This document shows, in pieces, positions 5,584 through 5,928 of a stretch of DNA of 5,928 bases (position 1 is its first letter; every line of letters starts with the position of its first letter). The translations under genes and the position numbers were made by a program. The stretch is from contig CAMYLW010000216.1 of NCBI GenBank assembly GCA_947259475.1, forward strand, positions 1 through 5,928. Direction: 5' to 3'. The notes beneath the pieces are model-generated. The model searched no databases and was not told the origin of the DNA. It saw nothing but the letters and a program-made list of their open reading frames with translations. The DNA is from Thermodesulfobacteriota bacterium (GTDB taxonomy: Bacteria; Desulfobacterota; Syntrophobacteria; BM002).

Positions 5584-5928
5584 ATGTCTGGGGCAAAAGC
5601 AAAAGTGTGTCACTATAGTGAAGTGGAAGCCGAGGTATTCGGGGACGAGGCCCCCGGTGTTACCATTCGCTGGGTCATTGATGAAGAGAGGGATGGAGCA
5701 CCTACCTATGCTTTGCGAGTCATCGAAGTAGCTTCAGGTGGTCACACACCCGATCACACCCATCCATTTGAGCACGAAAACTTTATAATCGAGGGAAAAG
5801 GGCGGGTGCAGATCGATGGCAAATGGTTTGAGGTGGAGCCGGGCGACGTAGTGTTTGTACCCGCTGGCAGTCAACACACCTACGTCAACGCCGGTGACAA
5901 GCCCTTCAAGTTCCTCTGTGGTATTCCT
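5584..5928 (+). CDS. Small single-domain cupin protein, cut by the window end
   Basis: ATG 5584 follows a strong AGGAGG (5571-5576) at seven bases. The 115 codons present run off the window without a stop. Cupin motif 1 is GGHTPDHTHPFEHENF (52-67), with His58, His60 and a Glu at 63 or 65 as metal ligands. Motif 2 is PGDVVFVPAGSQHTYVN (86-102), with His98 and the closing Asn, a perfect match to the consensus. One beta-barrel is nearly complete, so only a short C-terminal end is missing if this is a monocupin. Such proteins bind Fe, Mn, Zn or Ni and act as isomerases, lyases, dioxygenases or small-molecule sensors. The 94-base gap after the reductase and the shared direction suggest co-expression. 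Specific function is not recognisable. Confidence 0.88.
   Translation, partial: MSGAKAKVCHYSEVEAEVFGDEAPGVTIRWVIDEERDGAPTYALRVIEVASGGHTPDHTHPFEHENFIIEGKGRVQIDGKWFEVEPGDVVFVPAGSQHTYVNAGDKPFKFLCGIP

Noticed and set aside
1..5928. CRISPR array, tRNA, rRNA or insertion sequence
   Set aside because: No regularly spaced repeats, no tRNA-like cloverleaf, and no transposase fragment were seen on either strand.

Overview
The window holds short, compact bacterial genes with intergenic debris between them. Three features point to an anaerobic or metabolically versatile bacterium: a probable selenocysteine codon, a cobalamin riboswitch, and the remnant of an acetoacetyl-CoA synthetase. Desulfobacterota or a similar uncultured lineage would fit. 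This taxonomic guess is inference only, because no rRNA or marker gene is present.

Layout. Positions 1-265 carry no gene: a plus-strand terminator for something left of the window, two inverted repeats, and a CTCTGTG-type repeated motif. Positions 266-931 (minus) encode a membrane-anchored DUF3179 protein. Its reading frame contains one TGA, exactly where the family has the first Cys of its conserved YCPLC motif. A perfect 7-bp hairpin with a UGUA loop follows at the spacing of a bacterial SECIS element. I read this as one 221-residue selenoprotein, not as two broken ORFs.

From 1125 on the plus strand there is a consensus -35 box, a cobalamin riboswitch (about 1160-1345) and a strong intrinsic terminator (1368-1402). 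They precede a two-gene unit: a zinc-dependent MDR dehydrogenase broken by an internal deletion with frameshift, then a divergent TrpD-family phosphoribosyltransferase whose Shine-Dalgarno overlaps the dehydrogenase stop codon. A B12 sensor on a TrpD-like gene is unexpected and is the second main point of interest.

Positions 3519-3853 hold no intact gene but contain, on the minus strand, the C-terminal 68 codons of an acetoacetyl-CoA synthetase, a decayed relic. Three plus-strand genes follow: an aspartate/glutamate racemase, a 3-hydroxyisobutyrate dehydrogenase-like (GLYR family) reductase, and a small cupin cut off by the window end. They lie in one direction with gaps of 55 and 94 bases and may form an operon for a small amino or hydroxy acid. 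The sequence does not fix the substrate.
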